A DNA stretch of 64,000 bases from Cristatella mucedo (Eukaryota > Bryozoa > Phylactolaemata > Cristatellidae): assembly GCA_009760855.2 (NCBI GenBank), contig WPIO01000014.1:6541001-6605000 (forward strand), in the 5' to 3' direction. Both the position numbers and the translations under genes were made by a program. The notes below the pieces were generated by a model that saw only the letters and a program-made list of their open reading frames with translations, searched no databases and was not told the origin of the DNA. Shown here piece after piece: positions 48,940 through 60,360 of the stretch; positions within the stretch are counted from its first letter, which is position 1; each line of letters starts with the position of its first letter.

Positions 48940-49185
48940 CTCCTAGCTAGGGTAGTTGTCGTTGCGTAAGAGTTGCGGAAGCGAGTTCCACAGTCTAGGA
49001 CCTGCAGATCTAAAGCTTCTGTCGCCAACGGTCTTTAAGCAGAGGAATCGAACAGCTAATTTATTGTCCATACAGGACCTGAGGACGCGAAGAGGCTGAA
49101 ACTGGTGCAGCAGTTCAGCTAGGTACAAAGGAGCCAAGCCGTGGCTGGCCTTGTGGGTCAGCATAAGAACTTCTATTACTGGCCA
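48940..49185 (-). pseudogene. LINE remnant of a second family, RT C-terminal end
   Basis: The minus strand encodes LTHKASHGLAPLYLAELLHQ, then KTVGDRSFRSAGPRLWNSLP, the classical end of CR1/Rex-type LINE proteins. It clearly differs from the main family ([20 protein letters not shown]). Confidence 0.72.
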
Positions 49186-49480
49186 ACGAAGTGCTTCCTT
49201 TACAGCTTGTTTAAATCAGTTAGAAAGGTATATTGTTATTAATGGTTCTACAAAAATGAACGAGTATCAAAGAATTCGTAAAGGGAGGCGGGATTCAACA
49301 ATCTTTGGTTTCGGTTCAAGTGGTCTATCGATTGAATTATCGTTATTAATATTCTCACTTTTCTCAAATATACGGTTTGTAGCCGTGATCTTAAATTTTT
49401 GATTAATTTCCTTGAGCCGAATCTCTGCTTGCTGCCTGAATCAGCATGCACAAGTCTTCGATTGCAAATTCTATCCGAAG
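49186..49480. other. Intron; nothing recognised
   Basis: Possible continuation of the upstream LINE remnant, but not recognisable. Confidence 0.3.
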
Positions 49481-49483
49481 CTG

Positions 49484-50088
49484 CAGCGTCGCAGTTGCCA
49501 CATTGCTCCACTTCTCGCCGACCTGCACTGGTTACCAGTCAAGCAACGGATTGACTTCAAGGTTTTGTCGCTCACTTTTAGGTCTCTTCATTCTATGGCT
49601 CCAGCCTATCTTTCAGATATACTACCCCATCAGGCAAAGCATCGTACCACTCGCTTTTCGGAATCCAACAGTCTAGAAATACCTCGTACAAACCTTAAAT
49701 CCTTTGGAGACCGTGCATTTAGCTCGTATGCTCCCACAGCCTGGAACTCCCTCCCGACCTGCATCAGAACATCCCCTGACCTGACCACATTTAAAAGAAA
49801 CTTAAAAACATACCTATTTAGGACAGCATTTAGTGGGTCCTTGTGATTCGTCCTCGATGTGCTTATGCGTGCTGACACTGTTCATGCTGCCACTAACCAT
49901 ATTTGCATGCTGACCCAGTGCATGTAACCCCTAACCATGTTATTCATTTTGTTTGTTTTTCATGCATGATTTTACTTACTATTCTATTGCGTATCACTTT
50001 GCAGCAAATGTAAAGCGCCTAGAAAGAGATTAAGTTCTCTGAGGGCGCTTTATCACGTGCAATATTATTATTATTATTATTATTATTA
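49484..50088 (+). mobile_element. LINE copy, 3' end, near-identical to the 11.5- and 62.7-kb copies
   Basis: Begins inside the RT C-terminal region ([20 protein letters not shown]), runs through an intact end (FRTAFSGSL, stop at 49844-49846), 3' UTR and hairpin tail, and ends in (ATT)n at 50066-50088. It is strongly 5'-truncated and young. Confidence 0.92.
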
Positions 50089-50620
50089 CGATTAGGTCTG
50101 CTGCCATCGGCATCCCGAGAATCTATCTGCTGCACAATTTATGTTCCGGTTTCGAAAGGGTAACTTCAAAGAAAAAAGCTGGTTGCTACGGACTTAGCAG
50201 CTCCTGGATCGCTGGTTCTGTGTGACCTTTTAAAGTGGTGCAAACAAGAAATGATTTGAAAATGCCGAATGACAAAAGACTGTTCGCTGTGGGATTTAAG
50301 GGGCCGCGACTCTACGTTCAATAGTCTGTATGTACATTCAGATTCCATTTTAACAAAATGTGTCTGGTGAAATTTATACTTTCTTTAGAATACCTAGCAG
50401 ATCACATGTGACATTTACTGTTATGTGTGTATGCGATGCCATAACCGTGTCAGAAACTGTCTATTTGGTTCCTCTTTCTGAACCAGGAGCTTGTGGTCGT
50501 TGATCAGACCACCCACCATCAGAGCGAATTGTTTTCTAATGTGTGTACGTGTCGATTTAATTGAAGGCCTTATTAGTTAAAATGTACCGAAATTACATGA
50601 TATCGTTACATATGTAATAA
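50089..50620. other. Intron; nothing recognised
   Basis: No exon or repeat hallmark seen. Confidence 0.45.
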
Positions 50621-50860
50621 CACAAATAATAATTATTTTCATTGTGGCCTTAAGAGAAATTTCTAGGCATTTTGCATATGCTGTAAAGGAAGTATGATCA
50701 TATGCTTAGTGTTAACTTGCACGATATCAACAAGCAATACAATGTTAGAGTTGACATACACAGCAGTCGTATGTACCTTGTGCTTGGCTGCATGCTTCTT
50801 GCTTACTAACTGTGCAGCTCGGCATAGGTGAAATTGCATGATCACTCATAGTGTTCTGCA
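50621..50860 (-). mobile_element. Old LINE 3' end fragment
   Basis: AATAATAATTATT end, a damaged hairpin tail (CCTTAAGAGAAATTTCTAGG, partly deleted) and a 3' UTR resembling 28265-28330 (AAAGGAAGTATGATCA). Confidence 0.65.
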
Positions 50861-50982
50861 TTTGAGCAAAGTATAGGCTGTAAAATGATTGAAGCAAAAC
50901 CTAATTTTCGCCTACCACCAAACTTAATAATTTTAATCTTGGCAGTACCAGCCACGTGCCATCAAAAATCTTTTCTTTTTAG

Positions 50983-51132
50983 AGCATATGCCTGAATTTA
51001 GGGCAGCAAATCCGTTGATAAGCAGATACCCCAGTTTCATCCATAATGTATTTCATGGAAACGAAGCTCTCAAAGAACAGTGTGTGACCAAGGAGTTAAC
51101 CAGAAAGTCTCGAATGGCAGCATCCAGAAACT
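50983..51132 (+). CDS. Tail-chain exon T3
   Basis: Phase 1 to 1; acceptor AAAATCTTTTCTTTTTAG, donor GTAAGA. Encodes HMPEFRAANPLISRYPSFIH and EALKEQCVTKELTRKSRMAA. The two incoming bases complete a Lys codon after exon T2. Two other frames contain early stops, so this is the only open one. Confidence 0.6.
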
Positions 51133-52560
51133 GTAAGAGCAGCCTTGCGTGCCCTATCAAAGCTTAAAAGCATGTCACATTTAAGAGCTCTTCACGAACA
51201 AACAATTGGTTTTTTACTTGGTTCAAAATCTGTCTGTGTAAGCATGTTGGCCCTGACATGTATTCAATCACCGAAACTGCAACTGACAATGTTTTCGTGA
51301 AGGAATTTGACACAGTGTGTGTTATCATATTTGCTTTAGTTAACCCTATAACAGGGGCATGTCGGAGGACTTTAAATCAGCTATTGTAACTTTACTACCG
51401 ATTTGTAGCGCTACGAATGCACTGAAAATAATAACCAATATACCTTGCATTGCTTCCATTAAATGACGGTCAATGTATCCTTCGAATCATTTAGTCCTAG
51501 AGAAAGGGCATACCTGCCACCCTGGTATGACCAATGGGTAAAGTTGCTTGCCTTTAATGACCGGTGACAAGGTGCTCGATTTTGACGACCGATGTGATGG
51601 GCTCAAGCCCTGCGGCATATGTGAAGTGCCTGGACGGAGATTCGGTTCTCTCAGGACGCTATTTAGATGAATGTATGCATATGAGTTAATTAAATGTTTT
51701 TAAGATGCGGAGTCAAAAGAGGTGCACCTTAATAGCAAACCACTTTCGGGAGCAATGTTTTTTTAAACCAGTCAATGCTATGCAGCCCATGTCACTTGGC
51801 AGTTTAACTTAATCACTTGTACGAAAATTAGGTAGCAGCTGTGCTGAAATGACAGCCAGATGTACCTGCAGGCTGCAGCTAGTCTCTAATTAGCCCTCTG
51901 AATCCCGAGTAAGCTAATTTCGTTGGATTGGCTTGCAAGAGACAACTTGACAGGAAACAAGACCTGCTGAACTGTAGTCAGTGTAGTAGATTTCGTCGGT
52001 TCTGCATCACTTAGCAAAATAGTAGCTTATTTAAGTCTCATTTACATAGCAGCAGGAGAGTCTTAGCTGCTATCACCACTGCTTGCAGTCGGCAATAAAG
52101 GATCGCCCACTGCAGTATTCAAACTCAGGACTTGGGTCAAATGGAAAGATAAAACACTCCAGCACAGCTGCCACTGACATACCTTTATCTTGCGACGAGC
52201 CCGTAAGCCACTTTACATCGCTTGAATAGATTCAGGAAGGTCCTGGCTTTATTGCTAGTGCCTTTTACTGTATCTCACGGCATGTCTTACTGAAATCAAG
52301 CGTTCTGCCTCTAAAGACTTGGCCATGGTTTGTGCTATGCATAAATTGCTTTGCCTGATGCCCGATGATAACCCGTAGCAGACAGCTTTTAACTAGCAGC
52401 TTAATAGCGTTTACTGAGTAGCACCAGTTTAGCAATGAATGGGGAAGCATGCATGTGGCATTGCTTCGAGTGAACCAGATGCAGCGCTGAAGTTAATCCG
52501 ATGAAACATTAAAGTATATCGGGGCAGCAGCGAACCTCATTTGCTGTCATATCCTACTCT
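51133..52560 (+). mobile_element. Intron with two SINE copies
   Basis: A SINE with LINE-like tail lies at about 51525-51672 (+): B-box-like GGGCTCAAGCCCTG, then AAGTGCCTGGACGGAGATTC and TCTCAGGACGCTATTTAGAT. A SINE of the other tail type lies at about 52050-52150 (minus), with CTGCTATCACCACTGCTTGC and CGGCAATAAAGGATCGCCCA. Confidence 0.7.
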
Positions 52561-52566
52561 TGAACT

Positions 52567-52660
52567 GTAATAATAATAATAATAACAATAATAGTGCACT
52601 TGATAAAGCGCCCTCAGAAAACTCAATCTCTTTCTAGGCGCTTTACATTTACATTTGCAA
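52567..52660 (-). mobile_element. LINE tail fragment
   Basis: (AAT)n, GTGCACTTGATAAAGCGCCC, AACTCAATCTCTTTCTAGGC and GCTTTACATTT: the 3' end of the main LINE family. The + strand open frame starting here is an artefact up to exon T4. Confidence 0.85.
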
Positions 52661-52767
52661 AAAGGGAGAACTGTGTAACAAGGCAGCAAGCTCGTGGCCA
52701 CACTGTGCCCGCTGCTCTGTGGCCCCTTAGCTGTCTGCAAGAAAATACCGCTGCTGAAAATTTTCAG

Positions 52768-52861
52768 GTAGGACTTTGTCGAGGGTCAAAGGTCACGATC
52801 GCTACTACCAGCCTCATCAGAAGAACGTCGATCGAAGAAAAGGCAACGGAAGAGCGATATC
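52768..52861 (+). CDS. Tail-chain exon T4
   Basis: Phase 1 to 2; acceptor TGAAAATTTTCAG, donor GTAAGG. The reading fixed by exon T3 gives CRTLSRVKGHDRYYQPHQKN and VDRRKGNGRAI, strongly basic. A second frame (RRTSIEEKATEERYR) is also open but does not match the neighbouring phases. Confidence 0.5.
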
Positions 52862-53229
52862 GTAAGGCCGTTGGTGCTTTGCTGCATCTCTGTGTACCTT
52901 CTTTTGCCCATGTGCACTCACTTGCACACAACTGCCTAGGGTCTGATCCGAACTGGAAGAAGTTATGTTGCCTCCTCAGCTGTTTAGCAGTGCTTCAGTT
53001 CGGCTTTGCTGCCCCATCTGGCTAGCTCAGGTTGCCTGGCAGTGACACGGCGATGCCACTGGGGCAAGAATTTGCTTTTTTCACAGTAGACTAGCTCAAA
53101 TGACGACTACGATTTGTTGCTAGATTAAAACGAATGCAACTTTTGACAGAGGCAGCAAAATTAGCATCGCCAACTGTGGTGTCCCCTGAGGGTGCCCATC
53201 GCTTGATACACGTCGCTTTCGTTGTGCAG

Positions 53230-53419
53230 GCACCAGACGGAAGATGATGCAACCCAAGCGCCTAGCAGCATCCTGACGTCATGCTCATCACAGCAAGCAG
53301 TGGCGCTCTACATTGCATCTGCATCACAGCTGCTGGGGCAGCACCCGAGTGGTGGTGCAGTCGGCGCGGATGATAGCAGCACATATCCACTGCTGCTCTC
53401 GCCAGCTACAAGCCGACAG
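53230..53419 (+). CDS. Tail-chain exon T5
   Basis: Phase 2 to 0; acceptor GTCGCTTTCGTTGTGCAG, donor GTGAAG. Encodes SHQTEDDATQAPSSILTSCS and, at the end, YPLLLSPATSRQ. The phase-2 start fits exon T4 exactly. If the donor at 53420 is not used, the frame runs on into an Ala/Lys repeat until a stop at 53900-53902. Confidence 0.55.
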
Positions 53420-53426
53420 GTGAAGA

Positions 53427-53427
53427 A

Positions 53428-53461
<34 letters not shown>

Positions 53462-53612
53462 AAAGCAGCAGCATCAAAAGCAGCAGCGGCAAAAGCAGCA
53501 GCGGCAAAAGCAGCAGCAGCAAAAGCAGCAGCAGCAAAAGCAGCAGCAGCAAAAGCAGCAGCAGCAAAAGCAGCAGCAGCAAAAGCAGCAGCAGCAAAAG
53601 CAGCAGCAGCTC
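53427..53612. repeat. CAG-rich repeat, open in several frames
   Basis: CAGCAG runs alternate with single AAA or GGC codons (unit AAAGCAGCAGCAGC, about 15 bases, near-perfect from 53505 to 53610). The three + frames give poly-Gln/Lys, poly-Ala/Lys and poly-Ser/Lys; the minus strand gives poly-Leu, poly-Cys and poly-Ala. None can be called coding from sequence alone. Confidence 0.9.
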
Positions 53613-54426
53613 CGCCAGAGCCATCTGCTGGGACTGGCTTTCGCGCCAATTGCTCCTGCCTCCCTCGTGAAACCTTGGCCGACGTCCATAGCTGCAGCAC
53701 GTCACCCATGGCCTCACTTGGAAGGGAAAGCGACCGCTCGATGCACCGACGACGACGACGACGAGCCACCACTCGACTGTGCTGGTGCCGCAAGCTCTCG
53801 GTCCTGTCGACTGGCATGCCACGGCAGCCTCGAGGCAGGAGCACCACCACCACAGCTTCCGGCTTCGCTGCAGCGGCGGCCACTCGCCGGGTGGTAGAGT
53901 GACTAGCTGTACCAGCGCTCGGGTGGCAAAGCAGAGCCCAGCGTCTGTGCGATGCCGCCGCGACTGTGCCGCCTCGAATCTCGTCATCGTCAATGGCCAT
54001 CTGCAGGCTGCGGTGCCACACAATCCTGGCAGCAGCTGTGGCTGCAGCAGTGGCAGCTGTGCCGGCCGTGGCCATCAGGTGATGGCCGCGCGGCATACCA
54101 GTGGCTGCAGCAGCTCGACCGGAAAGGGTATAGGGCAGCGTTTTCCGTCTGCCCGGAAGCAGCAGCTGCTGAAAGATGTTGGCGACAGTGTCGGCGCCGG
54201 CAGCAGCCGTGATGCCGGGCAGAGCACTTACCGTGCCGGGCGGAAACGTCTGAGGCTCGAGCGCCGAGACAAAGAAGGAGGAGAGTTTGATCGTGGTTCA
54301 TCAGTGGCAGGGCATGCTGCCGTAAAAGATCGTACTCTGGGAGTTTCAGGAATGGCGCAGGGCAAAAGCCAGCAGGCCAAAGACCGGAAGACCAACGGAA
54401 AGCATTGCATGCCTCCTCGCCAGTGA
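53613..54426 (+). other. GC-rich stretch with long overlapping open frames
   Basis: The most protein-like frame is 53698-54426 (+). It runs in phase 0 from a CTGCAG acceptor at 53697, which could follow exon T5, and ends RKTNGKHCMPPRQ and TGA. It has basic clusters (GRKRLRLERRDKEGG) and no domain. Frames ending at 53897 and 53902 and three minus-strand frames overlap it, a common effect of GC-rich repeat DNA. It may be an alternative 3' end of the tail chain or not coding at all. Confidence 0.35.
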
Positions 54427-55627
54427 GAGCTTTGCCAACCTCTTGCAAGTGCAGCCGCTTTGAGAAATCGGCTGACTGATTGGCAATTGCCACTATGGCG
54501 ACAAAAGAGCACAAAGATGGACCATCAGCCTGGGCTTCATCTGCATCTAACGACGTACTTTTACTTGCTCTTTGAATGAGCAAGAATCTTTAAGCTCAAG
54601 AGGATCTTTTGGATGCACTGAGGGATTAGTTGTTCTACAGGGATGTAGGCACTACTGTTTTTGCTGAGGTCGCATGGCTTGGGGGTGCAATCTAGCATGT
54701 ACTGATTAGGTACCTCAGATCGTATCGGTGAAAATATTCAATCAGCATTTGGCTATATAATCTGCGAGAGCCCTTTGTCTTTTTATTACAGTTAAAAGAG
54801 CTGATTTGACAGCCTCATCTGTACAGCGGCAGATGAATCTTTGCGGCTATCACCACTGCTTGCAGTGGGCTATAAAGGGTTGCCCACTGCAGCACTCAAA
54901 CCCACGACCTGCGTGTGAAGGATGAGCGTCTTGCCTGTAGAATAAGACCGGGGGGAGGGCTTTGACTAGGCAATCGAATGTGCATGCAAACAAGATACAC
55001 CTATTGTCAACGGGTGTTACCAGCGGGTCTATTGGCAATGAAGTTGCTGCTTTTTTGTGAAGTGCTCAATAAGGTTAGCACTCAACACGGTGAAATTGTA
55101 TTGCAAGCAAGCTATCACTCGATTGCCTTGTGCAGCTCTGGCTGTCTGATGTTACTGTGTTACTGCTCAGCTAATTGTTATGCTGCTCTGCGTCTCGGTG
55201 ATTTTGGGTCGACGGTGCTCGTTTGCATCATTGTATGTCTGCATTTAATAGCATTCTCCAGCGGTACTAGTATAGCTACTTGTCGCACTTCAGCAAGGGC
55301 GAAGGGAGGGAGCTAGAGGTCAGTGGGGTCAGTGGGCTGAGGTCTCCAAAGTGAAGAAAAGGGCAGCCGATCGAACATCTTGATGAGTCATAGAGGCAAA
55401 TGAGCCTGAACGAGTGGGCAATAAAATAGTGCCAACTGCATGAATCAAACCAGTGAGTGCTAGCACCTTACCTCACTGCCAAGACCAACTGGTCAAGCTG
55501 AAGGTTATGGGTGGTGCTGGGCTGTCCCAAACGAAACGTAAGCCATTCAAGCCCCCTTAGCAAAGCGTCACCCCCTAGGACCCTCTTTGAGGTCCGACAG
55601 GCATCAATAGCTGACAATGTGCTGCAG
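54427..55627 (-). mobile_element. Intron with two SINE copies (54835-54960 and 55385-55500)
   Basis: Both are minus-strand tRNA-derived SINEs: 54835-54960 with GGCTATCACCACTGCTTGCA and CAAACCCACGACCTGCG, and 55385-55500 with GAGTGGGCAATAAAATAGTG and a damaged B-box-like region. The rest is unremarkable. Confidence 0.65.
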
Positions 55628-55770
55628 CTGACGTACCAAAATGTGTCGCGTCTCGACTGCCGTGCCGGCTGCCATCGGTGGCTTCCTTTCATGCCGACAG
55701 TCACATGCTGCCTGCCTCAGAACTGTCACCTCTATCCAATGAGGTGGACGTAGCTCACTGCATCGCGTGA
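55628..55770 (+). CDS. Possible alternative terminal exon
   Basis: After CTGACAATGTGCTGCAG, a phase-1 reading gives RLPCRLPSVASFHADSHMLP and ASELSPLSNEVDVAHCIA followed by TGA. The composition looks like a receptor tail. It does not join exon T5 (phase 0), and another + frame is open over the same bases, so support is limited. Confidence 0.3.
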
Positions 55771-55884
55771 CGTGCCTGTCATTCTTTTTCTTCATTCAAC
55801 TGAATTTTTTTAATTCTGATTAATGTTACTTAGTGAATGGGTTGATTTGCTCCTTACGAGTACTTTCGCGAAGATCTACATAAT

Positions 55885-56030
55885 ACATAACATTCATTTA
55901 TATAGCGCCCCAAGAGAACTTAATCTCTATTCAGGCGCATTACATATGACTCGGGCTCGAGCCCATGACCTCAGCCACACCTTGATCGGGGCGAGCACCT
56001 TAACCGCTGGACCAAACCAGCTTGGCTAGA
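55885..56030 (-). mobile_element. SINE with LINE-like 3' tail
   Basis: The minus strand has a tRNA-like head (GGTCCAGCGGTTAAGGTGCT, B-box GGGCTCGAGCCC) and the tail GCGCCTGAATAGAGATTAAG, TTCTCTTGGGGCGCTATATA, AATG. It is the best-preserved copy of this SINE type. Confidence 0.82.
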
Positions 56031-56900
56031 TCTGACAATTACAGGCCAAGACTGCTACACTGTCATTTTGATTCCACCTAATAAATGTAATTTTGTAATG
56101 CATCGCTGTCTGTAACTCCACAAAGCCATTAAGATTTTGGGGGTTACGCAGGAGAGTTTTGTATAGCGCACGCACAGCCTAAATGGCTTTCGGTACGCAT
56201 TCGGTAGCCAACAGGCTAGATTGGTAAATACGCATAATTAGGGAGCACTAAGTCGGTAATCTCAGGTACAGTGGCTTCTATATCGAGACCGCAGCGCTAT
56301 CAAGCAAGCAGTTTTGTTGACGTGCAGATAGCAAAAACTGGTATTTTTGAGATTGATATAGTAACGGATTTATATTTTAACCTGCACATTCCCGTGAAAA
56401 ATCACAACTCCAACTTTGCTTTAGAAGGCGAGACGTTGCTGACGAAAATCAAGCATCTATTGAGTTCCGCCAGTGCGATACTGATGGAGTTCGCTGTTGC
56501 TTGCTGCTTTCAGGTTTTTTGCAATCGATAGCATATATTCTATGCCCTCTGGCCTCCTTTCTTCCAGATCGTCATCTATCAAAGTTTGGTGTTTTTTCAC
56601 TGTTAACCATGATCAAGTGAAAATTTAATTTACCACTATGAAATACAACTAACAATTGCATACAGTATATTCTCATGGGCTTTCTTCTTATTTGTTAGTG
56701 GTGGATAGCAAATAATGAACCACAATCTATGAGGCCATTTCTATGCAAATGACATTTAGCAACACATGAGCTCCAATTATCCTTGCCTTCCAGCAGGTCC
56801 ATTTTTCTTAACTTTCTTACCTTTGCATTACTAACATTAGCAAGACATTTGCACTTGGATAGGTGCAAACTTTGTCAAAAATTAAGAGCTGATTAATCCA
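56031..56900. other. Intron; nothing recognised
   Basis: The open frame 56271-56531 has no domain. Its splice context was not convincing. Confidence 0.4.
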
Positions 56901-56904
56901 TCCA

Positions 56905-57365
56905 ACTAGTTATGGGAAAACCTGGTGCTACTTGGGAATTAGAAAACATGTCCCTAAAAATGGGGTGGCGAGCACATCTCCACGTAACATCTGCACAAAA
57001 TCTGGGTGTCCTTTTCTAAATTGACCTCCCACTAGACAACCACATCAGCTCCACAGTCAAGTCAAGTTCAGCTACGTAGCATTACAAAAACTTGGGGCTG
57101 TTTAGGTAGGGATATTCCATGTAAGTTGATTTATGCGTTTGTGACATCTCGTTTCGTTTTGCCTGTGCATTGAGACACTTAAATTCGGTGCAAAATTGTG
57201 CACGCATTGTGACTTTTTTTTCGTGTGCCTCATAATTCCCACATTATACCACTCCTCATCTACCTTCACTGGCCCCTCATCCAGCACTTCACCTTTGATG
57301 CTTCTGATTTGCGTTCCCGCTTAGAAACGTGCGATATTGATCTCTGTCCTGCTTCTTTCAAAATT
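56905..57365 (+). pseudogene. Old LINE copy, decayed
   Basis: The + strand parallels 62745-63180 of the young LINE: remnants of the SARNLGV region (56990-57015), DNHISSTVK (57040-57060), FVTSR (57140) and HSSSTFTGPSSSTS-like degraded LHWLP sequence (57250). Many substitutions and indels. Confidence 0.65.
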
Positions 57366-58860
57366 GACCGATGAGTTCGAATACAGATGGGTGATAGCAA
57401 TCGATGGTTTGTTGAAAGGCGCAGTGCCATGAATGGGCGAAAACAATTTGCCGGCTAATGAAAACGAAATGAAAAAAATCATGATTGTAACAATCAGTTT
57501 TATTCATAAATTAATCTTGAATTAGTCAGTCCTATTTAACAAATAGATAGGGACCGGAAGACCTGTCGGAAGTCAAATTTTCATAAGTTTAAAATTGTAT
57601 AGGATGCGCTTTACTGTGATTCGCTCGGATTATTTCAGACATTGTTTCCTCCCTTTGTTTGCAGTGTTGTCAAATTTAATGACCGAAAATAGATTTTGAA
57701 ATTCTTTTTGAGTTATTTTCGATTTTAAAATTTTGTGCGACCGTGGCTGAATTCGTATTTCCGAGTTTTTAGTCAGGGTTGACAGTATTGGTTATTCTAT
57801 AAAGTAAATTGTTTGATACATCTTAACTTTTTAATATGTTTGATAAAACATGAGCAGCTCACTGCCTGTTGACTCACTTTGCTGAGAAGTAGTTCCGTCA
57901 CGGAAGACAATGCTGAGCCATTTTGCCGCGTGACGTTAGTTCGTGACGGGTGCCGGACGTGACGGACGGACGTAACGGAAATACTTTCTCTCTTTAGTTA
58001 GCAGACATTTTAAAAATTTGTTTTTCATCATCTTAATGAAATATTTTCAATTTTATAATTAATGGCTGTACGAAAAATTGGCAGAAATATTTTTTAACTA
58101 CTTTAGGCGTTTATCGGGGCTATTTTGTCGATCCCCGTCGCATTGGGCTATTTTGTGGTGGATATTAAGTCGGGGCTATAATGTCAGCTGCTATTTTTTC
58201 GGATTTCCGTATATGTGTGTGTGTTCGATGCTACTTAAAAGGGGCATATATTCCCTTTATCCGTTATCTTATAAAGTATAGCTAGCTGATACTGTTATTT
58301 TATCTTGATATTCACCCATCTTCTCAACTGTTAGTAGTAGCCTTCTGCTGAACTCAAGTCTGATCCACTGGATACTGTCAGCGTTTGCCCTTTGGATGTG
58401 TGGGCACTAGTAACGTTAAGCTCCTGTTGTGACCAAGTAATTAAGTTAAGCCAAATTTATTTGATGACGCAATCTGGTTACCATGATATGAGTATTTTAT
58501 CGTCAATTACTAATTAATTTCAGATAAGACACTGAATTGTTTGTATTCCTGCCATTGCTACCGTAACCAGGTTGCTGCTGGTGCCATTAATTTTTGTCTC
58601 GTACATGTCTAATGCTACATTGTTTTATGCTGCCCTTTAAGGGGAGTGGCTGCATTCGAGTCTGTGCACTAGTGCTCTTTGCTATTTGTCGCGTGCTGTA
58701 TGCTATGTGTGATTTGCTTATAAGCGTACTTCTACTATTATGCTGTTCAGATTTAAGTTTTGTCAATTGAAGGTATGAACTCTGAAAAAATGTTATTCAA
58801 TACAGCCATACATGGCTGTGGCAAAACAACAGAAATTGATATTAGAACATGCGCATCTGC
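57366..58860. other. Intron; nothing recognised
   Basis: A cluster of GTGACGG/GGACGGACG sequence at 57895-57975 is the only local oddity. No exon or transposon was recognised. Confidence 0.45.
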
Positions 58861-58864
58861 ATGA

Positions 58865-58985
58865 TGCTGATTTATGTATGATTTTACTCACCCTTCAATT
58901 GCATTTCCTTTTCCAGCAAATGTAAAGCGCCTAGAGAGAGATTAAGTTCTCTGAGGGCGCTTTGTCAAGTGCTTTATTATTATGC
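58865..58985 (+). mobile_element. LINE 3' tail copy
   Basis: Short 3' UTR piece (ATGATTTTACTCACCCTTCA) and complete hairpin tail (AAAGCGCCTAGAGAGAGATT, AAGTTCTCTGAGGGCGCTTT) with an ATTATT end. Extreme 5' truncation. Confidence 0.85.
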
Positions 58986-60220
58986 TTTTAAGATGGTTGC
59001 AACTCATTGAGCATCAACAGCTGATACTCATACGGACTGAGGCTATGAGAGGCACTTTGCAGTTTGTGTAATCGTGCACATAGTCATTACACTATATTTG
59101 CACACAGTTAATATAAGAAAGTTCTCGTTGAGACTTTGTTTAACCCAACATCCTTCGAATAAAATTGTCACGCTAAATTTTTTTTTTAGCAGAGCCTGGA
59201 AAATCTATTCATGGAGGCTGCAAATCGGCTAGCAAATGTGCCTTAACTGTTGGTTTCTGGGAATTTTAAGCTATGTCTAGCGGATCTTGGTTAAGTACAG
59301 ACACATTGGAACCAGCATTGTGTAAACCAAAGTCGAATTTTTGTTACAGAAGCTAGCAGCTTACGAAGGCCCTTTCGAACTGCTGATCTAGCAAAATAGC
59401 AGGTTCCCTGATCTAGCCCCTGCTGCACGACTTTTCGTACAACAAGCAACGATAAATGAAAGAGCTAACAGAAGTGCGGCTTACATACCTATGTGTTTAA
59501 ATACGTAACTTTGATCTTGCGTTACCTAAATTTGCATCTCCTTACGTTATCAATCACTAAAAACCATTCTCTCAGGCCGTAAATTACATCCGGAAGCTGT
59601 GCAAATTGTAGTAATATCGCTACAGAGTAGGTATATCATGACTAATAAGCTGGACTTAGTGCAGAGCTAGTGGTCAATGAACATTCGAATCTGGGGATTA
59701 GGAAATCACATCATTTTTATTAGTTCAATATTCATTTTTTTTAATCCAGTTACTCAAAAAAGAACAAGCGTTATATCACGACTTTTCAGCTCCTGCAGAA
59801 GTATCACAATATATTCATATGAAGTCTGTGTGATCAGCACGCTCCAGTCATTTGGGACGTCTACCAAATAATACACTTGCACACCGGATTCATCGGACTA
59901 CCAAGAAGGCAATCAAAAGCGCTGGCACTTTTATTAGTTCAATAACAGTGTTTTGAATACAGTCACCCGCACAAGAACGAATGTCATGAATTGTTGGTGC
60001 CTGCAGAAGTAGCACAATATAGTCTTACGAAGTATCTGCCATCTGTACGTTCCAGTCATCTGAGACGTCTACCAAACGATGCACTTTCTCACCGGATTCA
60101 TCGGACTGCCAAGAGGGCAATGAAAAGCGTCGGCGAAAGCATCGAAGTTAGCGAGAGGCAGGCGCGCCCTGAAAAATTCAAAGGCAGAATGACAGAAAAA
60201 TAGCGGGTGATTTTACAGAC
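58986..60220. repeat. Intron with a local direct repeat (59740-59920 and 59945-60120)
   Basis: The two segments share blocks in the same order (CCAGTTACTCAAAAAAGAAC / CAGTCACCCGCACAAGAACG; TCCTGCAGAAGTATCACAAT / TGCCTGCAGAAGTAGCACAA; CTCCAGTCAT...GACGTCTACCAAA; CACCGGATTCATCGGACT). It is an imperfect tandem duplication of about 190 bases. The second copy is open (59991-60203) but has no other support. Confidence 0.7.
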
Positions 60221-60224
60221 TCGT

Positions 60225-60360
60225 GTACATGGCAGCAGAATAGGGTGGATCTTGTGATAAAGAATTATTTGATGCAAGACTCGAACCCACAGTCTGAGTC
60301 ACGAAAAATGCACCCATTACCCCTGGGATGAGATTCAGTGGCTAATACCGCTTGGCTACT
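60225..60360 (-). mobile_element. tRNA-derived SINE
   Basis: Minus-strand copy: A-box region with CAGGGGTAATGGGTG, B-box GTGGGTTCGAGTCT and the distal part near 60240, closest to the copy at 44.3 kb. Confidence 0.7.

Noticed and set aside
53308-54583. Minus-strand poly-Leu, poly-Cys and poly-Ala proteins
   Set aside because: Antisense products of the CAG repeat and GC-rich flank; no start, splice or domain evidence.
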